Of a stretch of 46,179 nucleotides of DNA, positions 26,036 through 32,756 are shown piece after piece; the first letter of the stretch is position 1; the number at the start of each line of letters is the position of its first letter. The stretch spans positions 1 through 46,179 of the forward strand of contig CALWRT010000156.1 in the NCBI GenBank assembly GCA_944384015.1. The letters run 5' to 3'. The DNA comes from an uncultured Lachnospiraceae bacterium. Its GTDB lineage: Bacteria; Bacillota; Clostridia; Lachnospirales; Lachnospiraceae. Both the position numbers and the translations under genes were made by a program. The notes under the pieces were generated by a model. That model did no database searches and was not told the origin of the DNA. It worked only from the letters and a program-made list of their open reading frames with translations.

Positions 26036-27184
26036 TTATTTTACCAGTTCGTATGTTCCTCCCTCGCACAGGCGGATGATCAGGATATCTCTGTTGGCGT
26101 CGCCGTTCTCGTCGATGGTAATCGTCCCTGTAGCAAGAGGCATGTTCTCCACCGCCTTCATGCCAGCCATAATGTCATCTGGATTCAGCTCATCCCCAGC
26201 CGCCTCCAGTCCTTCTGCCAGCACCATCATGGAGTCGTAAGCCATAGCCGCATTGGAATCCGGCGTCTCGCCGTATGCCTCCTCATATGCGGTGATGAAG
26301 GCGGCCGCTTCCTCGCTGGCCTGATCCGCGTCCGCAAAGAAGGTCTGTGTATTCAAAATGCCTACGGTAGCCTCTCCGCCCAGCTCATACAGCTGAGCGT
26401 TGGTTAAGCCGCCGCCTCCCATCAGGTCCGCTTCTATTCCCAGCTGCTGCGCCTGCATTGCAATCGTCGCGCCCGCCGCATACATTGTCCACATGATGAT
26501 TGCCTCCGGATCCTGATCCCGGATTGTAAGAAGCTGTGCCGACAAATCTGTCGCATTGGAATCAAAGGCTTCTACCGCCACCGGCTCTAAGCCTGCTTCC
26601 TCCAGCGTGTTCACAACCACTTCCATACCGCCGGTTCCGAAGTCGTCATTCTGGTACATGACCGCGATTCTCGTATATCCCAGGTCATTGACGGCGTATT
26701 CCGTAATCGCCCCTGCCTGCAGTTCATCGGACGCCTGAATACGGACGATGTAGTTGTTCTCTGGATCCGTGATGGCCGTACCAGAAGAAATTGGCGTTAC
26801 AAGTGGTATCTGGCTGCTCTCAGTGACATCCATCATCGCCAGCGTACAGGAACTGTTGACAGTACCGATGGCGGCCACAACGTTGTCGCTGGATACCAGC
26901 TTGTTGATCGCGGATACTGCTGTCGTCGGATCCTGCTCATCATCTTCCTCGATCAGTTCGATCTGTCTTCCATTGATTCCGCCTGCTTCATTGATCTGGT
27001 TCGCCGCCAGCTCAACACCTTTCCTCTCGGTATCTCCTACCATAGCTGACGAACCGGAGAAGGGGCCTACAACGCCCACCTTGATTGTGTCAGCGGACGC
27101 GGAGTCGCTGCTGCCGCTGCAGCCTGCCAGCATGGATGCCGTCATCACAAGGGTCAGCATTACACACAGTACTTTCTTTTTCAT
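26036..27184 (-). CDS. livJ: Liv-type ABC transporter substrate-binding lipoprotein
   Basis: Extracellular solute receptor of the importer, 382 residues. A lipoprotein signal (MKKKVLCVMLTLVMTASMLAG|C, Cys22) is followed by the type I periplasmic-binding fold: IKVGVVGPFSGSSAMVGD (about 33-50), AANQINEAGGINGRQIELI, AAIGTVNSSCTLAM (ligand-pocket region), and TRIAVMYQNDDFGTGG. GAGGAGG precedes the ATG. It is the first gene of livJHMGF and sits behind a leader of about 320 nt. The usual ligand of the family is a branched-chain amino acid, but neighbours suggest a ureide-type ligand. Confidence 0.92.
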   Translation of the reverse strand: MKKKVLCVMLTLVMTASMLAGCSGSSDSASADTIKVGVVGPFSGSSAMVGDTERKGVELAANQINEAGGINGRQIELIEEDDEQDPTTAVSAINKLVSSDNVVAAIGTVNSSCTLAMMDVTESSQIPLVTPISSGTAITDPENNYIVRIQASDELQAGAITEYAVNDLGYTRIAVMYQNDDFGTGGMEVVVNTLEEAGLEPVAVEAFDSNATDLSAQLLTIRDQDPEAIIMWTMYAAGATIAMQAQQLGIEADLMGGGGLTNAQLYELGGEATVGILNTQTFFADADQASEEAAAFITAYEEAYGETPDSNAAMAYDSMMVLAEGLEAAGDELNPDDIMAGMKAVENMPLATGTITIDENGDANRDILIIRLCEGGTYELVK

Positions 27185-27502
27185 CTTTTTTCCTCCTCTT
27201 TCACACTGTTATAAGCTGCCATACATCATCAGTGACCGTCCAGGAGCCATCAAGGGAATCTTAGCCTATCCATGGGACTGTCAGCCTGCCGGCAGCCCCG
27301 TATCATGGCGGATATTCGTCAAAAAGCCCATAAATAAAAGACGTATCCTTCTAATTCTAGAAGCCATACGCCCTTGTATTTACGAACTTATTCTGTTGTC
27401 CAAAGACTGTCCGCAGCGCGTCTCTGATAGTCAGCGGCAGTCCCTTTTCACTCCTCACTTACCCTGTTGCTGTATGGAAGGCATGATGCCCTTCACTTTC
27501 AA
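27185..27502 (-). ncRNA. Long structured 5' leader of livJHMGF (candidate cis-regulatory RNA, class not recognised)
   Basis: No ORF is credible in this stretch. In minus orientation it holds four items. The first is a hairpin at 27477-27494. The second is a stem GACTGCCGC/GCGGaCAGTC (27405-27442). The third is a nested three-helix arm: TAAATA/TATTTA (27331-27336 with 27377-27382), CGTAT/ATACG (27342-27346 with 27366-27370) and CTTCT/AGAAG (27348-27352 with 27359-27363). The fourth is a segment at 27274-27280 complementary to 27438-27444, which would compete with the second stem. That gives two mutually exclusive folds, as in a riboswitch. I could not match it to purine, T-box, glycine, guanidine or THF consensus cores. 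Confidence 0.5.
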
Positions 27503-27508
27503 GCCCCA

Positions 27509-27537
27509 ATTATATCGGATAACTTTCAAAAACGCAA
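27509..27537 (-). promoter_or_regulatory. Sigma-A-type promoter of the liv operon
   Basis: Minus strand: TTGCGT (27537-27532), 17 bases, TATAAT (27514-27509). Transcription should start near 27502. Upstream, a TTTTGCA/TGCAAAA inverted repeat (27554-27584) separates it from the deoR-family gene, and may be that gene's terminator or an operator. Confidence 0.7.
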
Positions 27538-27591
27538 GCCCTATTTTTCAGAATTTTGCATAAAAAATATTTTTCCCTGCAAAAACGAGTG

Positions 27592-28350
27592 TTACAGCGC
27601 CACTGCGTGCACCTTCACCCGGTAGGAAGCAATCTCCTTTCGGATTTCTTTGGGGATCTCGCTGTCCGTAATCACATCATGAATCTCATCCAGCTTAAAA
27701 GACGTGACAAGCCCGCGTTTTCCGAACTTTGTAGAGTCTGTGAGAATAATGACCCGTTTCGCTGACTCAGCCATTGCCTTCATAGTGTCGGTACGCATCA
27801 AATCCACTCCAGTAAACCCCACTCCCTGCTTATAACCGTCGGCTCCGACAAATATTTTGTCCACGGAAAATTCACTGGCACACCGTTTGGTCACCGGTCC
27901 TACGACTACCTGAGACTTCAGCTGGTAATCTCCTCCCAACAGCACGATCTTCGCCCGGGGTGCCTCCTTAATATAGGACGCAGTAAAAGCAGAATTCGTA
28001 ATGATTGTAACATTTTCCTTATGGGTCGCCAGCTCCTCTGCCAGCAGCGCGCACGTAGTTCCAGACTCAATCATCACAGTCTCGCCATTCTCCACCATCT
28101 GTGCGGCCATGACTGCAATTTTCTTCTTCCGGTTATAATTGTGCCCCATCCGGGTACTCAGATCCCCTGTCTCATTAATCACCGCATATCCATGCTCTCT
28201 CTGGATAATCCGCTTCTCTACCAGGGTATCCAGATCTTTGCGGATAGTCACCTGGGATACTCCCAGCTCCTTAGCCAATGTCGCCACATCAATTCTGTGC
28301 TGCTGATTGACCAATTCTATAATCTTGTCCTGCCTTTCCTGCATCACCAT
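27592..28350 (-). CDS. DeoR/GlpR-family transcriptional regulator
   Basis: A 252-residue repressor-type protein. The N-terminal helix-turn-helix is RIDVATLAKELGVSQVTIRKDLD (recognition around residues 20-42). The C-terminal sugar-phosphate-sensor domain shows IESGTTCALLAEEL (about 92-105), TNSAFTASYI, LLGGDY, FVGADG and LTDSTKFG. The start is one of several close ATGs; 28350 (MVMQERQDKI) has AGAGGTG at suitable spacing. Family members bind phosphorylated sugars and repress adjacent genes. It is divergent from the aldo/keto reductase, with a perfect palindrome between them, so control of that gene and of itself is likely. Confidence 0.9.
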   Translation of the reverse strand: MVMQERQDKIIELVNQQHRIDVATLAKELGVSQVTIRKDLDTLVEKRIIQREHGYAVINETGDLSTRMGHNYNRKKKIAVMAAQMVENGETVMIESGTTCALLAEELATHKENVTIITNSAFTASYIKEAPRAKIVLLGGDYQLKSQVVVGPVTKRCASEFSVDKIFVGADGYKQGVGFTGVDLMRTDTMKAMAESAKRVIILTDSTKFGKRGLVTSFKLDEIHDVITDSEIPKEIRKEIASYRVKVHAVAL

Positions 28351-28405
28351 AAGCATCACCTCTCGTTTTATTGTACCACATTACTTTCTTTTTGTCGCCA
28401 ATTAT

Positions 28406-28430
28406 TTTCATTTGAAAGTTTCAAATGAAA
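28406..28430. promoter_or_regulatory. Perfect 25-bp palindrome, probable DeoR-family operator
   Basis: Arms TTTCATTTGAAA (28406-28417) and TTTCAAATGAAA (28419-28430) around a single G. It contains repeated TTTC/GAAA units, as seen in DeoR/GlpR-family operators. It lies 56 bases upstream of the deoR-family start, just behind that gene's likely promoter, and about 90 bases upstream of the opposing promoter. Confidence 0.75.
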
Positions 28431-28520
28431 CATCCAGATGACATCTCCGCATAAACGGTCTCTGCGCGCAGCGCGATACGAAAGCAGGGCCGCTTGGTCT
28501 ATCGTCTGCGGGAATAAGCC

Positions 28521-28549
28521 TTGTGAGTTCCTTTGTTTCGTTTTATAAT
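28521..28549 (+). promoter_or_regulatory. Sigma-A-type promoter of the aldo/keto reductase
   Basis: TTGTGA (28521-28526), 17 bases, TATAAT (28544-28549). The predicted start is near 28556, giving a leader of about 70 bases. The rest of 28431-28520 shows no clear signal. Confidence 0.75.
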
Positions 28550-28607
28550 ATATGCAGGCAAAATCCTCCGGTGGAAACAGCAATAACAATCCCTGCAGGA
28601 GGGATTT

Positions 28608-28706
28608 ATGAAAGGATGGATCCTATATGAAATACAGAACACTTGGAAAAACAGGCTTATCCGTCAGCGAGATCGGCCTGGGAGCCGAATGGCTGGAGCG
28701 CCATAA
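28608..28706 (+). other. Out-of-frame 32-codon upstream ORF overlapping the reductase start
   Basis: An ATG at 28608 has the best ribosome-binding site here (AGGAGGG, 5 bases upstream). It reads MKGWILYEIQNTW and stops at TAA (28704-28706), 80 bases into the reductase gene in the +1 frame relative to it. The reductase ATG at 28627 relies on AAGGATGG inside this ORF. It may only reflect a misplaced Shine-Dalgarno, or it may throttle translation. Confidence 0.35.
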
Positions 28707-29769
28707 CGCTCAGGAGGTAAAAGAGATTATTGATCATTGCGAGGCAGCCGGCATTAATATTTTAGACTGCTGGATGTCAGAACCCAATGTACGCTCGAAT
28801 ATCGGCGCGGCCATTGCGGGAAAGCGGGAGCGGTGGATCATTCAAGGTCATATTGGCTCTGCCTGGCAGAACGGGCAGTATGTGCGTACTCGCCGGCTGG
28901 ACAAGGTACGAGAAGCATTCCAGGATCTATTAACCCGTTTGGGCACAAACTATATCGACTTGGGAATGATCCATTTTGTGGATGAGAACCGGGAATTTCA
29001 TCAGATCATGGAGGGAGAATTTCTGGAATATGTCCGTCAATTAAAGGCTGACGGCGTGATCCGTCATATCGGCATGAGCACGCATAATCCTCAAGTAGCT
29101 AAAATGGCGGCCCAAAGCGGTATTGTGGAAATGATACTGTTCAGCATTAATCCTGCCTTTGATCTGCTTCCAGCAAGCGAAATGATTGATGATTACTTCA
29201 AGGACCAGTATGATGAATCCCTTCGGGGAATAAACCCAGAACGGGAGGAGCTGTATAAAATCTGTGAGCGGAATCAGGTGGGGATCACAGTTATGAAGGG
29301 TTATGCCGGAGGCCGCTTGTTCTCTGCCCGGACATCGCCTTTTGGCGTGGCCCTGACACCGGTTCAGTGCATTCATTATGTCCTGACCCGCCCCGCAGTA
29401 GCCAGCATTATGGCGGGATATGACAGCATCGCTCATGTAGACGCGGCTGTGGCCTATGAAACAGCATCTGATGAGGAAAAGGACTATGCCAGCGTTCTGG
29501 CGAAAGCACCGCTCCACGCCTACTATGGGCAATGTACCTATTGCGGCCATTGCGCCCCATGTCCGGCAGGCATTGACATTGCCATGGTAAACAAACTCTA
29601 TGACCTTGCCCTTATGCAGGATGAGATTCCTGGAACCTTGCGGGCTCATTATGACCAGCTTTCCGCCAACGCGAAAGACTGTACCGGCTGTAAGGGCTGT
29701 GAAGCCCGGTGCCCCTTCGGCGTTGCGGTGGCCAGCCGCATGGAGAAGACCGCGAGGCTGTTTTCATAA
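28627..29769 (+). CDS. Aldo/keto-reductase-fold protein with C-terminal ferredoxin domain; catalytic Tyr and Lys not conserved
   Basis: A 380-residue protein. Residues 1-290 follow the AKR barrel: MKYRTLGKTGLSVSEIGLG, NILDCWMSEPNVRS, NYIDLGMIHFVDE, HIGMSTHN and GITVMKGYAGG. The C-terminus has two cysteine sets, CTYCGHCAPC (about 301) and CTGCKGCEARC (about 350), enough for two [4Fe-4S] clusters. Asp47 and the His of MIHF fit the AKR tetrad, but the Tyr position reads Glu (DCWMSE) and the Lys position reads Gly/His (IIQGHIG). Ordinary NADPH-dependent carbonyl reduction is therefore doubtful; cluster-linked redox is more likely. A divergent DeoR-family gene probably regulates it. Substrate is unknown. 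Confidence 0.88.
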   Translation: MKYRTLGKTGLSVSEIGLGAEWLERHNAQEVKEIIDHCEAAGINILDCWMSEPNVRSNIGAAIAGKRERWIIQGHIGSAWQNGQYVRTRRLDKVREAFQDLLTRLGTNYIDLGMIHFVDENREFHQIMEGEFLEYVRQLKADGVIRHIGMSTHNPQVAKMAAQSGIVEMILFSINPAFDLLPASEMIDDYFKDQYDESLRGINPEREELYKICERNQVGITVMKGYAGGRLFSARTSPFGVALTPVQCIHYVLTRPAVASIMAGYDSIAHVDAAVAYETASDEEKDYASVLAKAPLHAYYGQCTYCGHCAPCPAGIDIAMVNKLYDLALMQDEIPGTLRAHYDQLSANAKDCTGCKGCEARCPFGVAVASRMEKTARLFS

Positions 29770-29904
29770 GATTTTACGAATATTTGGGCAGTATGGATCT
29801 GGCGGCCGAAAATAAATAGTTTTCATATAATTAAACGAAAAATTTTTATTTTCTTATCACTTGTTACGAATGAAAGTATCCATTCTTTTTTCGTAAATTT
29901 ATTC

Positions 29905-29933
29905 TTTACATCTACAGCCTTCTGTGTTATTCT
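29905..29933 (+). promoter_or_regulatory. Sigma-A-type promoter of pfp
   Basis: TTTACA (29905-29910), 17 bases, TATTCT (29928-29933). Just upstream, TTACGAA (29864-29870) and TTCGTAA (29890-29896) form an inverted repeat around an A/T-rich centre; it could be an operator or the reductase terminator. The rest of 29770-29860 is A/T-rich with no gene. Confidence 0.6.
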
Positions 29934-30035
29934 ATGGCTAACGGCAATTGATTGACGTATGCTATCATCAGGGGCGCCGGCAGATACTGCCTGGGAAGCC
30001 CTTCCTCAAATTACAATTTCATCAGGAGGATTCTT

Positions 30036-31265
30036 ATGAAAAACCTGCTTGTAGGTCAGTCCGGCGGCCCGACCGCCGTCATCAATGGAAGCCTGTATGG
30101 CGTGTTCCATGAGGCAGTTCTCTGTCCGGAACAGATCGGACATATTTACGGGATGCGCAACGGAATCGAAGGTTTTCTGAAAGGACGCATGATTGATCTG
30201 TCCTTAACCCTAGATGCCAGCAGTCTGGAACGCCTGAAATATACGCCGGGTTCTTACCTGGGTTCCTGCCGCTGTCGTCTGCCGGATGACTTGTCTGATC
30301 CGGTCTACGCCGCGCTCTTTGATCTGCTGGACAAGCAGGATATCGGCTATGTTCTGTACATAGGAGGCAATGATTCAATGGATACGGTCAGCAAGCTTGC
30401 TGCCTGCGCATCCAAGCTTGGAAGCGATATTCGTTTTGTCGGTATACCGAAGACCATTGACAATGATCTTGTTCTAACCGATCACACCCCCGGCTTCGGA
30501 AGCGCCGCCAAGTATGTGGCCGCAGCGGTGCAGGAAATCTGTACGGATGCTGCCGTCTATGACGCTCCTTCTGTCACTATCGTAGAAATTATGGGCCGTC
30601 ATGCGGGATGGCTTACTGCCTCTGCTGCCCTGGCCCGAAGGTACAAGGGCGGCAACCCCGCTCTCCTCTATCTGCCGGAGATCCCCTTTGATCAGGAGAA
30701 TTTCCTTAACCGTCTCCAGGAAGAAGTTCATAGACACCGTCAGGTGGTTGTCTGCGTATCGGAGGGCCTAAGAGACAAGGAGGGCCGTCTGTTGTGCGAA
30801 TATGAGCTCACTTCATCCACTGATCAATTTGGCCATAAGCAATTATCCGGCTGCAGCCGCTATCTGGCCCAGCTTGTTCGCAGCCGCCTGGGGTGGAAGG
30901 CGCGCGCAGTAGAACTCAGTGTTCTCCAACGCTGTTCCTCTTGCCATCAGAGCCTGACCGATCTGTCCGAGGCTGTCGACGCTGGTTCCTTCGGTGTAAA
31001 AGCGGCACTCTTAGGCAAGACAGGCTGTATGGTTACGTTCACGAGAGGCTGCCCCTATTCTGTCTCTTATGGTCTTGCTGACGTCTCTCTCATATGCAAC
31101 CGTGAGAAGACTGTCCCTCGGGACTGGATCAGTCCGGACGGAACAGATATCGGCCCAGAACTCATCGACTACCTGACACCTCTGGTCCAGGGCTCCACTC
31201 AGGTCCCTCTCAAGGATGGCAGGCCGGATTTCGTCTATCTTGAAAATCCTGTCCTGAAAGCATAG
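30036..31265 (+). CDS. pfp: Pyrophosphate-dependent 6-phosphofructokinase
   Basis: Phosphorylates fructose 6-phosphate with PPi in glycolysis, reversibly. The start MKNLLVGQSGGPTAVING (30036) has AGGAGGA 6 bases upstream; an ORF start at 29952 would reach into promoter sequence. The 409-residue protein has the phosphoryl-donor loop GGNDSMDT (about 105) and PKTIDNDL, where Lys in place of the Gly of ATP enzymes marks PPi use. IMGRHAGWL is the substrate loop. PPi enzymes usually read GGDDS; here the first Asp is Asn. It is a monocistronic gene ending at a bidirectional hairpin. Confidence 0.88.
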   Translation: MKNLLVGQSGGPTAVINGSLYGVFHEAVLCPEQIGHIYGMRNGIEGFLKGRMIDLSLTLDASSLERLKYTPGSYLGSCRCRLPDDLSDPVYAALFDLLDKQDIGYVLYIGGNDSMDTVSKLAACASKLGSDIRFVGIPKTIDNDLVLTDHTPGFGSAAKYVAAAVQEICTDAAVYDAPSVTIVEIMGRHAGWLTASAALARRYKGGNPALLYLPEIPFDQENFLNRLQEEVHRHRQVVVCVSEGLRDKEGRLLCEYELTSSTDQFGHKQLSGCSRYLAQLVRSRLGWKARAVELSVLQRCSSCHQSLTDLSEAVDAGSFGVKAALLGKTGCMVTFTRGCPYSVSYGLADVSLICNREKTVPRDWISPDGTDIGPELIDYLTPLVQGSTQVPLKDGRPDFVYLENPVLKA

Positions 31266-31312
31266 CAGGGCGATCTGTCCGCAGCCAGAAGTACTCGGCT
31301 ATGGCCAAACAG

Positions 31313-31364
31313 CAGGGCTGCTGCAAGACAAAAATTCCTTTCTCTTTGTCTTGCAGCAGCCCTG
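31313..31364. terminator. Bidirectional terminator between pfp and the SASP gene
   Basis: Perfect 20-bp stem: arms 31313-31332 and 31345-31364 (CAGGGCTGCTGCAAGACAAA and its complement), 12-base loop. It lies between convergent genes. T-runs are short on both sides but the stem is long and GC-rich. Confidence 0.85.
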
Positions 31365-31381
31365 TTTCATGGAACACTTAT

Positions 31382-31588
31382 TCATCTCTCTTTGGCTGCC
31401 CGCTTCTGTTCTCTGCGCCTGCGCGCCAAAATGCCTCCTACCCTTCCGGTCTCTTTGGCTGTGAGGGATTTCCATCCTCCTTCCATCACTCGATCCAGCA
31501 GCCCAAGTTCCTCGGCAATCTCATATTTCATTCGGTCTTCCGGCTCAATTTCCTTCAAGTTCACAGGCTTCTCTTTATTCTTCGCCAT
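31382..31588 (-). CDS. Small acid-soluble spore protein, alpha/beta type
   Basis: DNA-binding protein made in the forespore that coats and protects spore DNA. The 68-residue product, starting MAKNKEKPVNLKE, carries the alpha/beta SASP core: RMKYEIAEELGL (the Glu-Ile-Ala germination-protease site) and the GRVGG turn, with a basic C-terminal tail (ARRRREQKR). The longer frame to 31660 overlaps the predicted promoter; 31588 has AGGGAG upstream. It is divergent in tail from the classical SspA/B pattern (ARRRRE in place of MVKRMIE), so it may be a minor SASP. Monocistronic, ending at the bidirectional terminator. Confidence 0.82.
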   Translation of the reverse strand: MAKNKEKPVNLKEIEPEDRMKYEIAEELGLLDRVMEGGWKSLTAKETGRVGGILARRRREQKRAAKER

Positions 31589-31628
31589 TGGCCGCTCACT
31601 CCCTTTGTTCATTAATGGCTTTATCCAG

Positions 31629-31658
31629 GAGTATGCCCAGCCATTTTGCAGCCTATAC
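31629..31658 (-). promoter_or_regulatory. Sigma-G-type promoter of the SASP gene
   Basis: Minus strand: GTATA (31658-31654), 18 bases, CATACTC (31635-31629), against the sigma-G pattern GHATR, 17-18, CATnMTA. It places the start about 35 bases before the ATG. Forespore timing is what an SASP gene needs. Confidence 0.6.
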
Positions 31659-31727
31659 AAAAATTAGGATATCATCCGCAAATCCGAACTGCTCCTTCTC
31701 CGCAGTCCAAATCTGCCATTCCTCCTC

Positions 31728-31922
31728 TTAGGGCTCCTCCGGTATGATCACCGCCGCTATCAGATAAGCGATCGCCGTCCCGAAGATCGCGGTACAAAAT
31801 GCGATTACCACGAGCAAAAGCCGCAAAATCGTTGGATCGATCCCGAAAAATTCTCCCAGCCCTCCGCATATGCCGCAGATCATCCGGTTATGTCTTGAAC
31901 GGTACAGTCTCTTTGCATCCAT
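31728..31922 (-). CDS. PspC-domain membrane protein
   Basis: A 64-residue protein consisting of one PspC domain. RLYRSRHNRMICGICGGLGEFFGID (landmark at about residues 5-29) is followed by one long hydrophobic stretch (IGTAIAYLIAAVIIPEEP-type end). PspC proteins sit in the inner membrane and sense envelope stress. GGAAGGAG precedes the ATG. It is the last gene of padR-DUF1700-DUF4097-pspC, 27 bases after the DUF4097 gene. Confidence 0.92.
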   Translation of the reverse strand: MDAKRLYRSRHNRMICGICGGLGEFFGIDPTILRLLLVVIAFCTAIFGTAIAYLIAAVIIPEEP

Positions 31923-31949
31923 TGTTCTTCTCCTTCCTATGCCATCCCG

Positions 31950-32756
31950 TTACTGTGAATAGACAGTAACGTCAATACTTCCCACACTGCATTCCAAATT
32001 CATCTTTTTCACAGCTCCTTCATGGTCCAGCGTCTGATGGAATCCCAACCCGCCAAACTCGCTGCCATTTATGGAAATCTGCCCGATATCGGACTGAACG
32101 GAATAGTTAAAATCTTCTTCCTGACCCTCCACATGAAGTTCAATGGCCCCCGCTGATGTCTTGGCCGAACAGTCCTTCCCCACACTGCCGTAAAATTCTG
32201 TAAATCCGGCTCCTACGTCCAGATTCAGATATTCCACGTTCATATTTTGTGCTGTCAGCATCCCGCTTCTCACTTGCGCATCCAATTCAGCAAGCTCCAT
32301 ATCCTGTGGAATTAGAATCAGCATTTTCGCATCTTCCTCTTTCCTTCCCTCATGCTGCAGAATAAGCTTCTCGTCTTCTTGTCTGGCAGAAAAATTGCGG
32401 ATTTCCTCATTTGTATATACCTGGATCTCAGTCACATCCCGGCTCACAAGCCGCACGCCGCCACAATCAAAATCGATCTGTATCTTATCCACTTCCCGTG
32501 GATCAAATACGAGGCTGCTGTCCCCCAAGTCTCCCCAGTAGCCCTCACCGCCGTGCCGGCCGCCATGCCACTCATCCTCCCAGTCTTCCCAGTCTTCCTC
32601 GAAAACATCCCACCGATGGTGCCATCCCCGCAGTCCTAATCCGTTCCAGGCGATGGAGAGATCAGCTCCCATCGCTATAGAGATAATAAGAAGGATGCAG
32701 CCCGCTGCCAGGCAGATACCCGCAATCTTCACAGCTATTTTCCCAATTCGTCTCAC
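31950..32756 (-). CDS. DUF4097-type beta-strand-repeat membrane-anchored protein
   Basis: A 268-residue protein with an N-terminal transmembrane anchor (about residues 7-30) and a Trp/Asp/His-rich segment (EEDWEDWEDEWHGGRHGG, about 53-70). The rest is a beta-helix-like region of short repeats (LAELDAQVRSGMLTAQNM, LNLDVGAGFTEFYG, ECSVGSIDVTVYSQ), typical of DUF4097. The start codon is GTG at 32756, overlapping the previous gene's TGA (GTGA) with GGGAGGG upstream. These proteins accompany DUF1700 and PspC genes; molecular role unknown. The His/Asp/Glu-rich patch may bind metal. Confidence 0.85.
   Translation of the reverse strand: MRRIGKIAVKIAGICLAAGCILLIISIAMGADLSIAWNGLGLRGWHHRWDVFEEDWEDWEDEWHGGRHGGEGYWGDLGDSSLVFDPREVDKIQIDFDCGGVRLVSRDVTEIQVYTNEEIRNFSARQEDEKLILQHEGRKEEDAKMLILIPQDMELAELDAQVRSGMLTAQNMNVEYLNLDVGAGFTEFYGSVGKDCSAKTSAGAIELHVEGQEEDFNYSVQSDIGQISINGSEFGGLGFHQTLDHEGAVKKMNLECSVGSIDVTVYSQ

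Noticed and set aside
27185..27502. Purine riboswitch or T-box in the livJ leader
   Set aside because: The purine core (UUUCUACC, CCGUAAA) and the T-box sequence (AGGGUGGNACCGCG) are not present. The leader is reported as an unidentified structure instead.
27441..27502. Attenuator peptide in the liv leader
   Set aside because: No short ORF with a ribosome-binding site and repeated Leu/Ile/Val codons was found.
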